Shown: in pieces, positions 53,795-63,377 of the stretch
Layout of the letters: each line of letters starts with the position of its first letter
How positions within the stretch are numbered: position 1 is the first letter of the stretch
NCBI GenBank assembly: GCA_035691865.1
Contig: DASSIM010000023.1
Coordinates: 1 to 64,000, forward strand
DNA length: 64,000 bases
Reading direction: 5' to 3'
From: Nitrosopolaris sp035691865
GTDB taxonomy: Archaea > Thermoproteota > Nitrososphaeria > Nitrososphaerales > Nitrososphaeraceae
The notes under the pieces: generated by a model
The model's input: only the letters and a program-made list of their open reading frames with translations
Told to the model about the DNA's origin: nothing
Databases searched by the model: none
Position numbers and translations under genes: made by a program

Positions 53795-55144
53795 TTAGAT
53801 TATATCTCCCCCTTCTTCGATAAAGAGTCGTTCATATGACGCAACTTTTCTAACTAGTTTAAATTCCCCCTTGGCGGTCTTCATAATGACTGGTGGTTTT
53901 ATCTGGCAGTGAAAGGGCATATTGAATACCAACGAGTACGCTCCTACATTATAGAATGACATATATCTTCCAACATCTGCCTCATTCAGGCTCGATACTT
54001 TCGATAACGGAAAAATATCATAGGTATCACATAGCCTACCGGCCAAATGGATGCTTTTTGTAGGTATCTGACTTGTTGTTCTGACTTTATTTTTATGTAT
54101 TGAAACTATTTCTTGTGGATATTCTTGTTTTAACAGAGCTGCATCTAACAGTAAATGATAACCTGCGTCTAATATGACAATTTTGTGCTCACTATATTCC
54201 TTAGTGTTTACTATCTTAGAAACCAAGATCGAGGATTCAGCTACAAGAAACCTGCCACTTTCGATCATCAATTCGAATATTCCATGAGTGTCGACTAGTT
54301 GGTTGAGTCGAGAGACGAGGGTTTCGGCCATCTGTGTTGGACTTGGTACTGGTTCGTCATAGAACACTGGAGTCCCTCCCCCAATATCAAACGTATTAAC
54401 CTGGAAGTTTGGATGCTCCTTCCTCATTTTTGTCATAAATGCATCCATCTTGTCTAGTGCATGTATAAAACATGAGAAATCTGTAATTTGTGACCCCAGA
54501 TGAAAGTGAAAGCCCTCAAATCTAAGTAAATCATTGTCCATTAGGTGCTCAATCATATTGGTTGCGCTATCGATGGTTCCACCATTGAATGGAACTCCAA
54601 ATTTGCCGTTTCTGTATGATGCACGAACTCCAGCTTTAACTCCTACCTCTGGATTGACTCGGAGCATGGTTCGTACCTTTGCACCTATCGTGCTCGCGGC
54701 TTTTGCCAAATTCGTCATCCCATTAAAGGAACTCACAACAACTTTCCTTACACCACTCTGTAATACCTCAAGGTATTCTTCGAATTCCTCTGTAACGCTT
54801 GTATAAATGATGTTTTCAGGAGCTGCTTTACATTGTTTTATAAAATGAAGTTCGCCAATCGAAGTCAAATCAAATGTTATGCCATCGGTTATGAATGTTC
54901 GTAAGATTGCTGGGTTAAAGTTGGCCTTAATCGAGTAGGCGATCTTCAGAGGTCCTACGAACTTTGCATAAGCTGAATGCAATTCCTTGACTTTCGCGTG
55001 CAGCGTACCTTCGTCAATCAAATATAGCGGGGTGCCGTACTGTTCAACTAATTTGCTGATTTCATTTTGTTTTACAAAGCGGTTTAACGCTGGTGCCGTT
55101 AAATGCAGATTTTCCACCAGTTGGATCTGAGAATTTTCCACCAA
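53795..55144 (-). CDS. lysA: Diaminopimelate decarboxylase-family PLP enzyme
   Basis: The 449-residue protein is a fold-III decarboxylase. PLP lysine is in KIAYSIKANFNP near residues 67-78; the glycine-rich phosphate site is FDIGGGTPVF; FHFHLGSQI and ESGRFLVAESS follow. The catalytic loop, usually GPLCESGD in LysA, reads GRLCDTYDIF. Canonical LysA makes lysine from meso-diaminopimelate, but thaumarchaea are thought to make lysine by the LysW/aminoadipate route. The substrate may therefore be another amino acid. It has its own TATA box and lies just upstream of acylphosphatase on the same strand. Confidence 0.8.
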   Translation of the reverse strand: MVENSQIQLVENLHLTAPALNRFVKQNEISKLVEQYGTPLYLIDEGTLHAKVKELHSAYAKFVGPLKIAYSIKANFNPAILRTFITDGITFDLTSIGELHFIKQCKAAPENIIYTSVTEEFEEYLEVLQSGVRKVVVSSFNGMTNLAKAASTIGAKVRTMLRVNPEVGVKAGVRASYRNGKFGVPFNGGTIDSATNMIEHLMDNDLLRFEGFHFHLGSQITDFSCFIHALDKMDAFMTKMRKEHPNFQVNTFDIGGGTPVFYDEPVPSPTQMAETLVSRLNQLVDTHGIFELMIESGRFLVAESSILVSKIVNTKEYSEHKIVILDAGYHLLLDAALLKQEYPQEIVSIHKNKVRTTSQIPTKSIHLAGRLCDTYDIFPLSKVSSLNEADVGRYMSFYNVGAYSLVFNMPFHCQIKPPVIMKTAKGEFKLVRKVASYERLFIEEGGDII

Positions 55145-55170
55145 TTTCTTTTTGTTATTTTATTGCTAAA

Positions 55171-55178
55171 ACATATAA
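55171..55178 (-). promoter_or_regulatory. TATA box of the decarboxylase gene
   Basis: TTATATGT on the minus strand is 27-34 bases before ATG 55144, the leaderless arrangement. Confidence 0.5.
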
Positions 55179-55313
55179 CTTAAAAACATTGCCCCCTTTA
55201 TTACTGTTGTAATAACAGAAAATAAGTCGTTGTCCATAATCCAAGACCCATTTTTTCCTATCCAACCCTCTAAGATGAATAGACGTATTATTATCACGAT
55301 CTAAAACACATCT

Positions 55314-55583
55314 CTACCCGTCGTTCATTGGTTTGCTTACTGCAAGGTTATACGAATTGTTGATGTCCAATGCTGCATTATATGATTCAGCGATGTGAGA
55401 GATGGAACTAGAATCGTCATAATGTAATCTTGGAGAAAGGAGTGCAGCCGATACAATAAATGCGATACAAATAACAAACACCGGCAAAGTGTTTATCTTA
55501 TGATTAACCACAAGCAAATCAGTGCCATGAAATAGGACCAAGCCATCACAATTAGCAAATTGAAAACTGTTCATGGGACTCAT
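55314..55583 (-). CDS. Small single-helix membrane protein, hypothetical
   Basis: The 89-residue frame has one hydrophobic helix at about residues 33-52 (LPVFVICIAFIVSAALLSPR) and a polar, probably outer C-terminus. It starts about 20 bases after the stop of the small regulator gene at 55605-55775, so the two may be co-transcribed. No family is recognised. Confidence 0.45.
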   Translation of the reverse strand: MSPMNSFQFANCDGLVLFHGTDLLVVNHKINTLPVFVICIAFIVSAALLSPRLHYDDSSSISHIAESYNAALDINNSYNLAVSKPMNDG

Positions 55584-55604
55584 CCATGTATTTCGTGAGA
55601 CAGA

Positions 55605-55775
55605 TTATTTTACATGACCTTCTTTACGCAATTCTGCAAGTATTATCATTAAGGTATCGTAATCTATATCCACTTCATTCAGAATAACGGAATGATCTAC
55701 TTTTCCAGAGCTTCTGATAAATTTTTCGACCAACATCTTTTTCTTTTGATATTCTCTACCTTTCATAATCTTCAT
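55605..55775 (-). CDS. Small helix-turn-helix-like protein (56 aa)
   Basis: A 56-residue frame from ATG 55775 to TAA 55605 reads MKIMKGREYQKKKMLVEKFI and continues RSSGKVDHSVILNEVDID, YDTLMIILAELRKEGHVK. The three short helices and the final strand-like turn look like a trimmed winged helix. Basic N-terminus. It may be read together with the membrane protein next to it. Too short for a firm family call. Confidence 0.55.
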   Translation of the reverse strand: MKIMKGREYQKKKMLVEKFIRSSGKVDHSVILNEVDIDYDTLMIILAELRKEGHVK

Positions 55776-56031
55776 ACTCTACTAAAAAGATTAGATTACT
55801 ATTTTTATCTATGTTCTGGAAAGATGCCAATCAAAACTAGGTTGTCACTGGGAATTATTATCTGAGCGGATGCCGACATACTACTAAAGACCTGTATTAT
55901 ATAAAAAATGCTACGGTCGAAGATGAGCAAATTTGACAAAGCAAAACACTAGATAGACAGATTGTTTTCACCGGTGAACTTCTATTGAAATTTTTTTATT
56001 CTATGTTCTAATTAACATCCTTGACATTCCC

Positions 56032-56364
56032 TTATTCTATTGATTCTATCTTATCAATCATCTTTCCACTCCTTCTGGCCGAGTACAATCTTAGCCATAA
56101 CATGATTGCTAAAAGAGTTGCTGATACTATGTGTATTTCCGAACCAATATGCGGTAATGACAAAAGAGAAGGAATTTTATAATCTTCGATAATTTCTCCT
56201 ATGGTATAGACTATAACGAATATGGTTATTTGAAATTCAAAACTTCTAATATTTCTATTTCTTACCGTAAGCCATCCAAATATCACAAGCGACGAGAAAA
56301 GAATGATCAATGTTATACCTCCCATAGAAGATAACAATCCACTATCGATTTGAGTCGTTATCAT
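56032..56364 (-). CDS. Small membrane protein (second of a coupled pair)
   Basis: A 110-residue protein with about three hydrophobic helices (GGITLIILFSSLVIFGWLTV, FQITIFVIVYTIGEII, ATLLAIMLWLRLYSA) and a charged C-terminus. Its ATG overlaps the stop of the upstream membrane protein by four bases (ATGA), so translation is coupled and the two probably form a complex. I know similar small thaumarchaeal membrane pairs only as hypotheticals. Confidence 0.72.
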   Translation of the reverse strand: MITTQIDSGLLSSMGGITLIILFSSLVIFGWLTVRNRNIRSFEFQITIFVIVYTIGEIIEDYKIPSLLSLPHIGSEIHIVSATLLAIMLWLRLYSARRSGKMIDKIESIE

Positions 56365-56672
56365 TGTAATTCTTTAACCTCCTCCTTACCCTTCGACCTA
56401 TTAATAAGGTAAATGAGCCCAAAGAGAAGTAGCATACCAAAGGATAGTGGTTCTACTATCATTTTAGCTAATAAGCTAAAACCAAGGGCACTGGCAGAAT
56501 GGTATATGCCTTGCAATATTACAAAAGCTGCAAGTACGATTGATAGATTTCGGAAGCGTGCTTCTTTATTATGATATTTTTTTATTACGAAATTGAGATA
56601 GAGAGGAACAGCTGCGGCAATAAAATACACAATAGATTGGATTATGGAAATTTGAGTTTGGCTTACTATCAA
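56361..56672 (-). CDS. Small membrane protein (first of a coupled pair)
   Basis: A 103-residue protein with three hydrophobic helices (IQSIVYFIAAAVPLYLNFVI, LSIVLAAFVILQGIYHSASA, IVEPLSFGMLLLFGLIYLIN) and a charged tail. It leads the two-gene unit with 56032-56364. Size, helix count and tail are alike in both, so they may be distant duplicates. Function unknown. Confidence 0.72.
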   Translation of the reverse strand: MIVSQTQISIIQSIVYFIAAAVPLYLNFVIKKYHNKEARFRNLSIVLAAFVILQGIYHSASALGFSLLAKMIVEPLSFGMLLLFGLIYLINRSKGKEEVKELQ

Positions 56673-56939
56673 TTATCATGCCGCTCCATATTTCGATAAG
56701 ACACATTAGTATTCTTAACGAGATATAAAGGTAGGCTGCTCAATTCCAATTTTAGAATCCAGAAATGGAATATGTATTTAGAATTCGTCTCCGTGGTTAT
56801 AACCATAACAAGGAAAGCTTCATGCGCAAAGGAGGAAAGATTCTTTCATGTGCGAGAATCAGGTGACCACCACCTATCTTTTGCAATGTCAAGATAAAGA
56901 AAAAAGTAGGAACAATAGGATTGTGGGCTAATCCTGTTG

Positions 56940-57056
56940 TTACTTTGTTGGACCGTGTTTTATATGATTATGCTCTGTGAGTTCAGTTCCAGTCTTGAAT
57001 TTCTCATCACACATATTGCATTTGAATTTTTTCCTGTCGAAAGGATTGAATTTCAT
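56940..57056 (-). CDS. Mini C2H2 zinc-finger protein (38 aa)
   Basis: From ATG 57056 to TAA 56940 the 38 residues are a single finger with short flanks: FKCNMCDEKFKTGTELTEHN then HIKHG, C-x2-C-x12-H followed by further histidines. The basic start and lack of other domains match the mini fingers at 21989 and 22496. A TATA box lies at the leaderless distance, which argues for real expression. Confidence 0.65.
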   Translation of the reverse strand: MKFNPFDRKKFKCNMCDEKFKTGTELTEHNHIKHGPTK

Positions 57057-57080
57057 TACTATTAAGATTGATATATCTGA

Positions 57081-57088
57081 CATATAAA
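57081..57088 (-). promoter_or_regulatory. TATA box of the mini zinc-finger gene
   Basis: TTTATATG on the minus strand lies 25-32 bases before ATG 57056. Confidence 0.5.
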
Positions 57089-57375
57089 TCGCTGAGGTTT
57101 AAAATGAAAAGTAACCAACAATCAGCTTGCTGGCCCTCCACTGCATTTGTGAAGGCGGAATGCATATTATGGAAATTGTTCAATCAATTCTATCGAACGA
57201 CAGCTAGTACATTGAATATCTTATGTCGGAATGAGGAAAGATAACTAGGGTGAATTCGTAATGCGTTTTGTTACACAGGGATTTCCTGCCTGCATTTTCG
57301 GGCTTGCTCACAAAGTTACAAGCGGGCCTGTGACCAAATTGAAAGCCGGTTCTTGCCAGTCATCAAGCATAAACC

Positions 57376-57394
57376 TGGTACTTTTAAAGTACCA
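57376..57394. promoter_or_regulatory. Near-perfect 19-bp palindrome
   Basis: TGGTACTTT-T-AAAGTACCA has nine-base arms around one base. It lies in a gene-free stretch (57057-57652) downstream of the alpha/beta-hydrolase gene on its strand. It could be an operator of a dimeric regulator or a hairpin. The rest of the stretch shows no gene. Confidence 0.35.
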
Positions 57395-57652
57395 ACAATT
57401 CAACTTCCTTTAAATCCTTAATTTCAAAGAAAAAATGAAACAAAAAATTGAGATGAAGGGGCAAGAGAGATATTTGAGAACAACTGCCTAACCAGAGTCA
57501 ATTTCATATAACTTCGTAATAAAATACGCCAATGTATTAATTTATCTTGTATATTAAGAACATCTTAAAGCAAGATATATTATAGTGTAATAAGGTCGAA
57601 CTTTATGTTGAATAAAAAACATATCTTCTTGCATTAATAATTTATGCTCTAT

Positions 57653-58501
57653 CTATCTTTCACGTCGCTTTGTCGCGTCATCTTGCATTAAAAATGTACG
57701 TAATTTTTCATATATGAGGGCTGTCTTCTCAACAAACGGTGCATGACCTGCATCTACTATTGTTTCAAATTTGGCCGTTGGAAGCTCCTCTCTAAACCTA
57801 TGATAATATTCAATTGGTATTAAATTGTCCTTTTCACCCCATATGATAAAACAAGGAATATCTTCGATTTGTTTGAATCCTTCTGGTTCAATCTGTGTTG
57901 TTGTACTATTATCGAAAGCGGCTTCAAACGCATGTTTTGCACCAGGCTTTTCAATTGTGTAATTAAACAAATCAACTGCTACAGGAAGAAGCCTTGAAGG
58001 ACCAGCATATAGATCTTCTAATACTCTTTTGACTTTTTCATATCTTGCTACTGGATTTACCTCAGTCGCTGCAACACGGAAATCTTTCAGCAACGGCGTT
58101 GGCCCCTCAAGCAGACCCGAGGGATCTATCAAGACAAGCTTGTTTATCATCTTTTTATTTTGTATAGCAACTTGCGCAGCTATATACCCGCCCAATGAGT
58201 GGCCCACAATGCTTATCGTTGTATGCTCCTTCTCCTCTATCTTAATTATTTCTATTAGAAAATCTATAATGAATTTGCTGAACCCTTTGATTGTATAATC
58301 TGCATACTCTGGCTTTTCACTTCCACCAAAACCTATCAAATCAACTGTTATTGTGTGAAAGTATTCTGACATTGCATCTGGAATATCTCTCCAAGCAAGA
58401 GATGAGGCTCCAAGTCCATGTATAAATAAAACGTGTTCATCTTTAGGGTTTCCATATTCTCTGTAAAACGTACCGATTCCTTTCACAGTTGTCAGGGGCA
58501 T
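57653..58501 (-). CDS. Alpha/beta hydrolase
   Basis: The 282-residue enzyme has HGLGASSLAWRD (oxyanion region) near residues 29-40, the nucleophile elbow VGHSLGGYIAAQ with Ser101 or near it, WGEKDNLIP carrying the acid, and DAGHAPFVE carrying the catalytic His. The whole length is the alpha/beta-hydrolase fold with a helical lid in the middle. Substrates cannot be told; esters, lactones or C-C bonds are possible. It stands alone. Confidence 0.9.
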   Translation of the reverse strand: MPLTTVKGIGTFYREYGNPKDEHVLFIHGLGASSLAWRDIPDAMSEYFHTITVDLIGFGGSEKPEYADYTIKGFSKFIIDFLIEIIKIEEKEHTTISIVGHSLGGYIAAQVAIQNKKMINKLVLIDPSGLLEGPTPLLKDFRVAATEVNPVARYEKVKRVLEDLYAGPSRLLPVAVDLFNYTIEKPGAKHAFEAAFDNSTTTQIEPEGFKQIEDIPCFIIWGEKDNLIPIEYYHRFREELPTAKFETIVDAGHAPFVEKTALIYEKLRTFLMQDDATKRRER

Positions 58502-58830
58502 TTTTATTGAAAGTCGAAATTAGCATCTTGTGATAAATATGTTTGCTACCGATCTTCTGATACTTGCATCCCTCAACTTGAATCGCAAAGCCTTCAGTAA
58601 AACAAATATGGCAGTACTCGTAATTGGGTTATTCCATTTCGTCAGGTGCAGATACTACTGTCAACTCAAAAACGCTGTCATTTCATTCATAGCAATAGCA
58701 GTATTTAGGGATAACTGGAGATCTTGATAGAGAGGAAAACATAAACAGGCTGCGAGGAGGCAATTCTAGAAAAGGCAGTTGTTAGGTATGTTTAATACTA
58801 GTTACCCGGGAAACCTAAATGACTGAATAG
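58502..58830. other. Intergenic stretch between divergent genes
   Basis: Contains the upstream regions of the hydrolase (left) and the flavoprotein (right). A 65-codon plus-strand frame here has no domain. Confidence 0.35.
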
Positions 58831-60633
58831 ATGAAAAAACAGCCTAGCCGCTCATGTGATGTTCTAATCATAGGCGGAGGATCTGCAGGCCTTCGTGCTG
58901 CAATTGAAGCTTATGATGCCGGTGCTAATGTTCTTATAATTAGTAAAAGTAGAAGAGGAGATCCTCATACAGTATTAGCTAGGGGCGGTATAAATGCAGC
59001 ACTAGGGACAATGGACCCAAAAGATAACTGGATGATACATGCTGCGGATACACTACGGGAAGGAGGCTTTCTCGCTGACTATGAAAAAGTTGAAACTTTG
59101 TGCAAAAATGCACCAGATGCTGTAAATGAACTGGTGGAATGGGGCGCTAGGTTTCATAGAGAGAAAAATGGTAGATTAACACAACGATTTTTCGGTGCTC
59201 ATACTTACAGAAGGACCTGCTTCTATGGAGATTGGACTGGTAAGGAAATAATCCGTGTGTTATTGAAGCAAGTTCGAAAGCGAAGAATCGAAATTGTAGA
59301 CAATGTTACCATCACGAAATTATTGAAATCAGCTGATGCAAGTGGACAAGTAGGAGGAGAGGAAAAGGAAGTCGTAGGAGCACTAGGAATAGATCTGAAT
59401 AGGAAAAAAATTGTTGTATTCAAATCTAACTGTGTTATCCTAGCAGCTGGTGGATTTACGCGAGTCTATTCTCCGAGCAGTTCTAGAATTTTTGAAAATT
59501 ATGGAGAAGGTGCTTGTCTTGCATATGAGGCCGGTGTAGTGTTGATAGATATGGAAATGGTCCAATTTCACCCTACTGGAATGGTGTGGCCTAGAAGAGC
59601 TTTAGGAACCTTAGCTACCGAAGCGATACGTGGTGAGGGAGGTATATTGCTAAATTCTAAAGGCGAGAGATTCATGAAAAATTACTATCCAGAAAGATTA
59701 GAGCTAGGACCAAGAGACGTTGTAGCGCGCGCAAATTTTAATGAAATAGAATCAGGAAGAGGCACTAAGCATGGTGGTGTTTGGTTAGATGTTACTCATC
59801 TAACAAAGGCAAAAATTTTAGATAGACTTCCCTCGATGTACAAACAATTCAAACAGATAGCTGGAATTGATATTTCTAAGGAGAAAATGGAAGTTGCTCC
59901 CACGGCACACTATTCTATGGGCGGCGTCAAAGTAGATGATAAGTGTGAAACAAAAATTAAAGGTTTGTTTGCAATAGGAGAAGTGGCAGGCCAAGTCCAT
60001 GGCGCCAATCGATTGGGCGGAAACAGCTTACTAGGAACAGTAGTTTTTGGCAAAATTGCTGGTAGAGAAGCGGCCAGGCGGGCTAGGGAAGGAGTAAGAA
60101 GAAGAACAAAGCAAACGAAAAATACACCAATGAAATCGGGAATAGAACTGAGTGCAAATAAAGAACAAGGATTTGTGAAAGGGTTGTTTGCCGCTAAACA
60201 TCCCATAATGTTTCGTAACGAAATACAAGGGTTGATGCAAGCAAACGCAGGAATAGTGAGAGAAGCAAGCAAACTACAAAAGGGGTTAAAAAGAATTCTG
60301 GAGTTGAAGAAGGAATTCTATTCCAAAGATAATATCATTCTTGAAAATTTCAAGATTGATCAGAACATTGTTAGAACTTGGGAAGTGAAGTCAGCTTTAG
60401 TTATATGTGAAGCTGTAATCAAAAGCGCCCTGATGCGTCAAGAAAGTAGAGGAGCTCACTACAGGTCTGATTATCCCAAACTAGATGACAAAAAATGGAA
60501 ACTAAATATCTATTGTCAGCAAAGTGGAGATGGCATAGCATTGTCTACACGGAGAGTTAGAGTAGGGAGAGGACCCTTGAAGGATTTTCTTAAAGCTCGC
60601 GTAAATGCAGAACATCATCGGGAATTTGAATAA
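58831..60633 (+). CDS. sdhA: Succinate dehydrogenase/fumarate reductase flavoprotein subunit
   Basis: The 600-residue protein has the FAD site VLIIGGGSAGLRAAIEAYDA, then PHTVLARGGINAALG with the His that covalently holds FAD in SdhA/FrdA. Catalytic blocks follow: MVQFHPTGM, RGEGGILLNSKGERFM, PTAHYSMGGV, and HGANRLGGNSLL. The C-terminal domain RTWEVKSALVICEAVIKSAL, SRGAHYRSDYP is complete. The flavin His argues against L-aspartate oxidase. It oxidises succinate to fumarate on the inner side of the membrane, but no sdhB, sdhC or sdhD is next to it. Confidence 0.9.
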   Translation: MKKQPSRSCDVLIIGGGSAGLRAAIEAYDAGANVLIISKSRRGDPHTVLARGGINAALGTMDPKDNWMIHAADTLREGGFLADYEKVETLCKNAPDAVNELVEWGARFHREKNGRLTQRFFGAHTYRRTCFYGDWTGKEIIRVLLKQVRKRRIEIVDNVTITKLLKSADASGQVGGEEKEVVGALGIDLNRKKIVVFKSNCVILAAGGFTRVYSPSSSRIFENYGEGACLAYEAGVVLIDMEMVQFHPTGMVWPRRALGTLATEAIRGEGGILLNSKGERFMKNYYPERLELGPRDVVARANFNEIESGRGTKHGGVWLDVTHLTKAKILDRLPSMYKQFKQIAGIDISKEKMEVAPTAHYSMGGVKVDDKCETKIKGLFAIGEVAGQVHGANRLGGNSLLGTVVFGKIAGREAARRAREGVRRRTKQTKNTPMKSGIELSANKEQGFVKGLFAAKHPIMFRNEIQGLMQANAGIVREASKLQKGLKRILELKKEFYSKDNIILENFKIDQNIVRTWEVKSALVICEAVIKSALMRQESRGAHYRSDYPKLDDKKWKLNIYCQQSGDGIALSTRRVRVGRGPLKDFLKARVNAEHHREFE

Positions 60634-60866
60634 CATGTGGATCGCTAGTTACCGTGCGTATTAGTAGATAAGTGTTACTTTTGTATATCTATTTTGTGCC
60701 GAGTTATGGTGTAATAATCTACTGCTCGAAGTATTGTTCTTGGCTCCATAATCTGGGCGGATACTAATCTGCTCTGACTGGGCTCAGATCTGCTGCAGTC
60801 CCATCTGCTTTGTGAATACAGGCCTTATATTCTTGGGCAATTTAGATACGAACTACGGAACTCAAG

Positions 60867-62054
60867 TCAGATCTTATTACTTAATGACTTTTTTTCTAAT
60901 ATTTGATTGGTCTTTGATTCGCCCTCTTTAATTGAATTCTTTATAGCTTCTATCGAAAAATCAGTATTCTCGTAGAAGCGTGGTAAAGGCTCATCCCTAA
61001 TAATGCGAAATATGTTCTTTATTTCTGCTCCACGCTCACGTTTCATTTTAATATATGTACGGTGAATTTTTTCAAGTTGTTTTTTATCTGTTCTAGTAGG
61101 ATCGATGTTCTTGTCGATTATCTGATAAAGCTCATCTATATATTTCAAATATCGTGTTATCACTTTAGACATCTTTATACTGTGTTGAGATTTATCGGAA
61201 AACATGATATCTCTAGTTCTATGATAGACTTCAGCCAAGTTGTCTGGTAGCTTATCAGTTTTCCTAGGATAGTTTTCAACGAGGAAAAGCCTTTTGTCAA
61301 TTACAGGTGAGGCATCAATAACCTCGCCGAAAGGTGTGTTACTTAATAGACCGCCATCCCAAGCATATACACCTTCTTCTACTTGAACCCATGGAAAACT
61401 GTATGATGGGTAGCCAGAAGTTGCAAGTATATGATTAGGAGTTATTTTCTGCCGAAAGCTATCGAACGTTAACGGTTCCGATGTTAAGATATTTACCGCA
61501 GTCATTATCAGACGCGCGTTAGGATTACCATTTGGCTGAAGTTTATTATAGTCAATATATTTTGCAAGAGTTTTTACCACAGGTGAATGGTCATATATGT
61601 ACGTCCATTTTGATGGGTTGAAATATTGTGGGTCCTTTGAAGCATAATCCGGTCTCCATCTGGGAACGAAGAACTTATCATTGCCATACAGTATAGAGCT
61701 CAATGTGTTTAGTAGTGCATTGACTTGGTCAGTGGTTGGTAAATGATTCTCTACAGCTCCAACAAGATGCCCTCGAGATTTGTCAACTAGCCACTCTAGT
61801 ACTGGATGAGTCAAATCTACTGAGTTCTCTGCAAGTTCTAACCAAAACCGTTCTAGCGTGCGTTCTGGATACTCTTTATCTACACTCCCAGCAATTATAG
61901 CAGCGTTAATGCCACCAATCGATGTGCCCGCTACAATATCAAATTTTATCTTGTTATTTGCTAGAGCTTTAAAAACTCCACATCCAAACGCACCTAAGGA
62001 TCCCCCTCCTTGGAGTACCAGAACATTTTCAATATTATCAGTGGGCATGGCCAT
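60867..62054 (-). CDS. Patatin-like phospholipase
   Basis: The 395-residue protein has the oxyanion GGGSLGAFGCGV near residues 16-27, the nucleophile GTSIGGINAAII with Ser45, and the catalytic Asp in WDGGLLSNTP near residue 235. This Ser-Asp dyad defines patatins. The C-terminal 130 residues are charged and helical. It would hydrolyse acyl esters; archaeal lipids are ethers, so substrates may be imported or foreign lipids, or other acyl esters. ATG 62054 or 62048 starts the frame. It stands alone. Confidence 0.88.
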   Translation of the reverse strand: MAMPTDNIENVLVLQGGGSLGAFGCGVFKALANNKIKFDIVAGTSIGGINAAIIAGSVDKEYPERTLERFWLELAENSVDLTHPVLEWLVDKSRGHLVGAVENHLPTTDQVNALLNTLSSILYGNDKFFVPRWRPDYASKDPQYFNPSKWTYIYDHSPVVKTLAKYIDYNKLQPNGNPNARLIMTAVNILTSEPLTFDSFRQKITPNHILATSGYPSYSFPWVQVEEGVYAWDGGLLSNTPFGEVIDASPVIDKRLFLVENYPRKTDKLPDNLAEVYHRTRDIMFSDKSQHSIKMSKVITRYLKYIDELYQIIDKNIDPTRTDKKQLEKIHRTYIKMKRERGAEIKNIFRIIRDEPLPRFYENTDFSIEAIKNSIKEGESKTNQILEKKSLSNKI

Positions 62055-62492
62055 ATCCCTTTATCTGGGAAGTTACTAACTCCATTATCATGAAATTGGT
62101 TGACAGACTATTATATAACGTAACTCCCTGATTCTTGGAAATGTATTAGAATTAGAGATACCGAATTCTGCTAGGCCGAGAGCCTTTATGAGTCGACCTA
62201 TTTCATCTTAGTAGATTATTCTGGTCGTCTAGCATGGACGAAGAATTAATAATATGCCTGTTGCGAGGCATATTAAAAATCATTGGAAGAATTCACTCAT
62301 GCCCTAGGGAATTGTAGTGGATGTGCTTGATTTAATCCTTAATGGCATTCATAAAAATGGATAGGAGTGCAATATGCTGTATTAAAACAAGCGTTATTAA
62401 TCCCAACCACCAATAACTTTTCTGCAATTATTCTTGTAGGATTTATCAGTACAAGCACAGCACGTTCGCTGCTATTCCTTCTATCGTAGGCT
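62055..62492. other. Intergenic stretch, nothing recognised
   Basis: No defensible frame or RNA. Contains the upstream region of the patatin gene. Confidence 0.35.
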
Positions 62493-62687
62493 TTAGCGTT
62501 TTTTCTTACCCAGCTGTCGTTCTGCTATTTTAGTAGCCCACTTCAAAACCTCCTTTTGTTTACGAATATGTATTTTTGCAATGAAAAATATTGTTACAAA
62601 AGAAAATCGCCGTATCTGGTCGTCTACACAAATACTTACCCTATCATTTCTCTGCGTTATACTGAACCTTTTATTTTCAATTATCAT
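62493..62687 (-). CDS. Possible small basic protein
   Basis: From ATG 62687 the 64 residues end with KQKEVLKWATKIAERQLGKK. There is a hydrophobic middle (FSFVTIFFIAKI). The frame extends upstream into the thioesterase gene in another phase, so the downstream methionine is preferred. It starts 35 bases after the thioesterase stop on the same strand. No family recognised. Confidence 0.3.
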   Translation of the reverse strand: MIIENKRFSITQRNDRVSICVDDQIRRFSFVTIFFIAKIHIRKQKEVLKWATKIAERQLGKKKR

Positions 62688-62721
62688 CTTATATGTCCCA
62701 AAATTGATGGTAAAGATTCCA

Positions 62722-63243
62722 TTATTCACTCTGGCTTGTAATCTTAGACGTCCATACTCTACCTGCATCTTTTAGTCTCGTTGTCATTCTAGATTCACCT
62801 TCACGGAAACGTTTTTTATCATTATCACTGTCTAAGTTCAAGGGAGGAATTTCAGTTGGTTTTCCCTCATCGTTAAGCGCTACTACTGTAACGAATGCAG
62901 TCCCAGTTAGAACTCCTTTACCATTGTCAAGATCTTCTGCATGTACCGTAACCTCAACTTCCATAGAAGATCTTTTTACATAGTTAAGCCTTGCAGAAAG
63001 TATCAATGCATTTCCAATATATACTGGTTTTAAAAATGTCATCTTGTCAATACTTGCAGTCACGGTATTCGCATGCGTTGCATGTCTGTTAGCTACAAGA
63101 TTTGCAATAAGGTCTACATGCTTTAGTATGGTTCCGCCGAAAACATTCCCTTTTGGATTGGCATCTGAAGGCAACATGATGATAGTCGTCTCTGATTGTG
63201 ATTCATCTGGCCGCTTACCTTTCTTAACGTTATTTGATTTCAT
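62722..63243 (-). CDS. Acyl-CoA thioesterase (hotdog fold)
   Basis: The 173-residue protein matches the YciA/BACH type: TTIIMLPSDANPKGNVFGGT then ILKHVDLIANLVANRHA with the catalytic Asp in the hot-dog helix, IDKMTFLKPVYIGNALILSA, and VLTGTAFVTVVALNDEGKPT. It hydrolyses acyl-CoA to free acid and CoA in the cytoplasm. The first 18 residues and last 40 are polar extensions. ATG 63243 opens the frame. No fatty-acid genes are adjacent. Confidence 0.92.
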   Translation of the reverse strand: MKSNNVKKGKRPDESQSETTIIMLPSDANPKGNVFGGTILKHVDLIANLVANRHATHANTVTASIDKMTFLKPVYIGNALILSARLNYVKRSSMEVEVTVHAEDLDNGKGVLTGTAFVTVVALNDEGKPTEIPPLNLDSDNDKKRFREGESRMTTRLKDAGRVWTSKITSQSE

Positions 63244-63377
63244 ATTTACAAATATAGCAGAGATCTCCTACTATAGAGTATTACATACGACTGAGCAGAC
63301 AGCATGGATAGGTATAGCCGTACTGCCTTAATAAGCCATTTATTCTACACGCAGTTGGCACAATATTAAGGAAGCTG

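Noticed and set aside
60767..60809. Three ATCTGCT direct repeats
   Set aside because: Short, unevenly spaced (21 and 15 bases) and few; could easily be chance. Not a CRISPR array.
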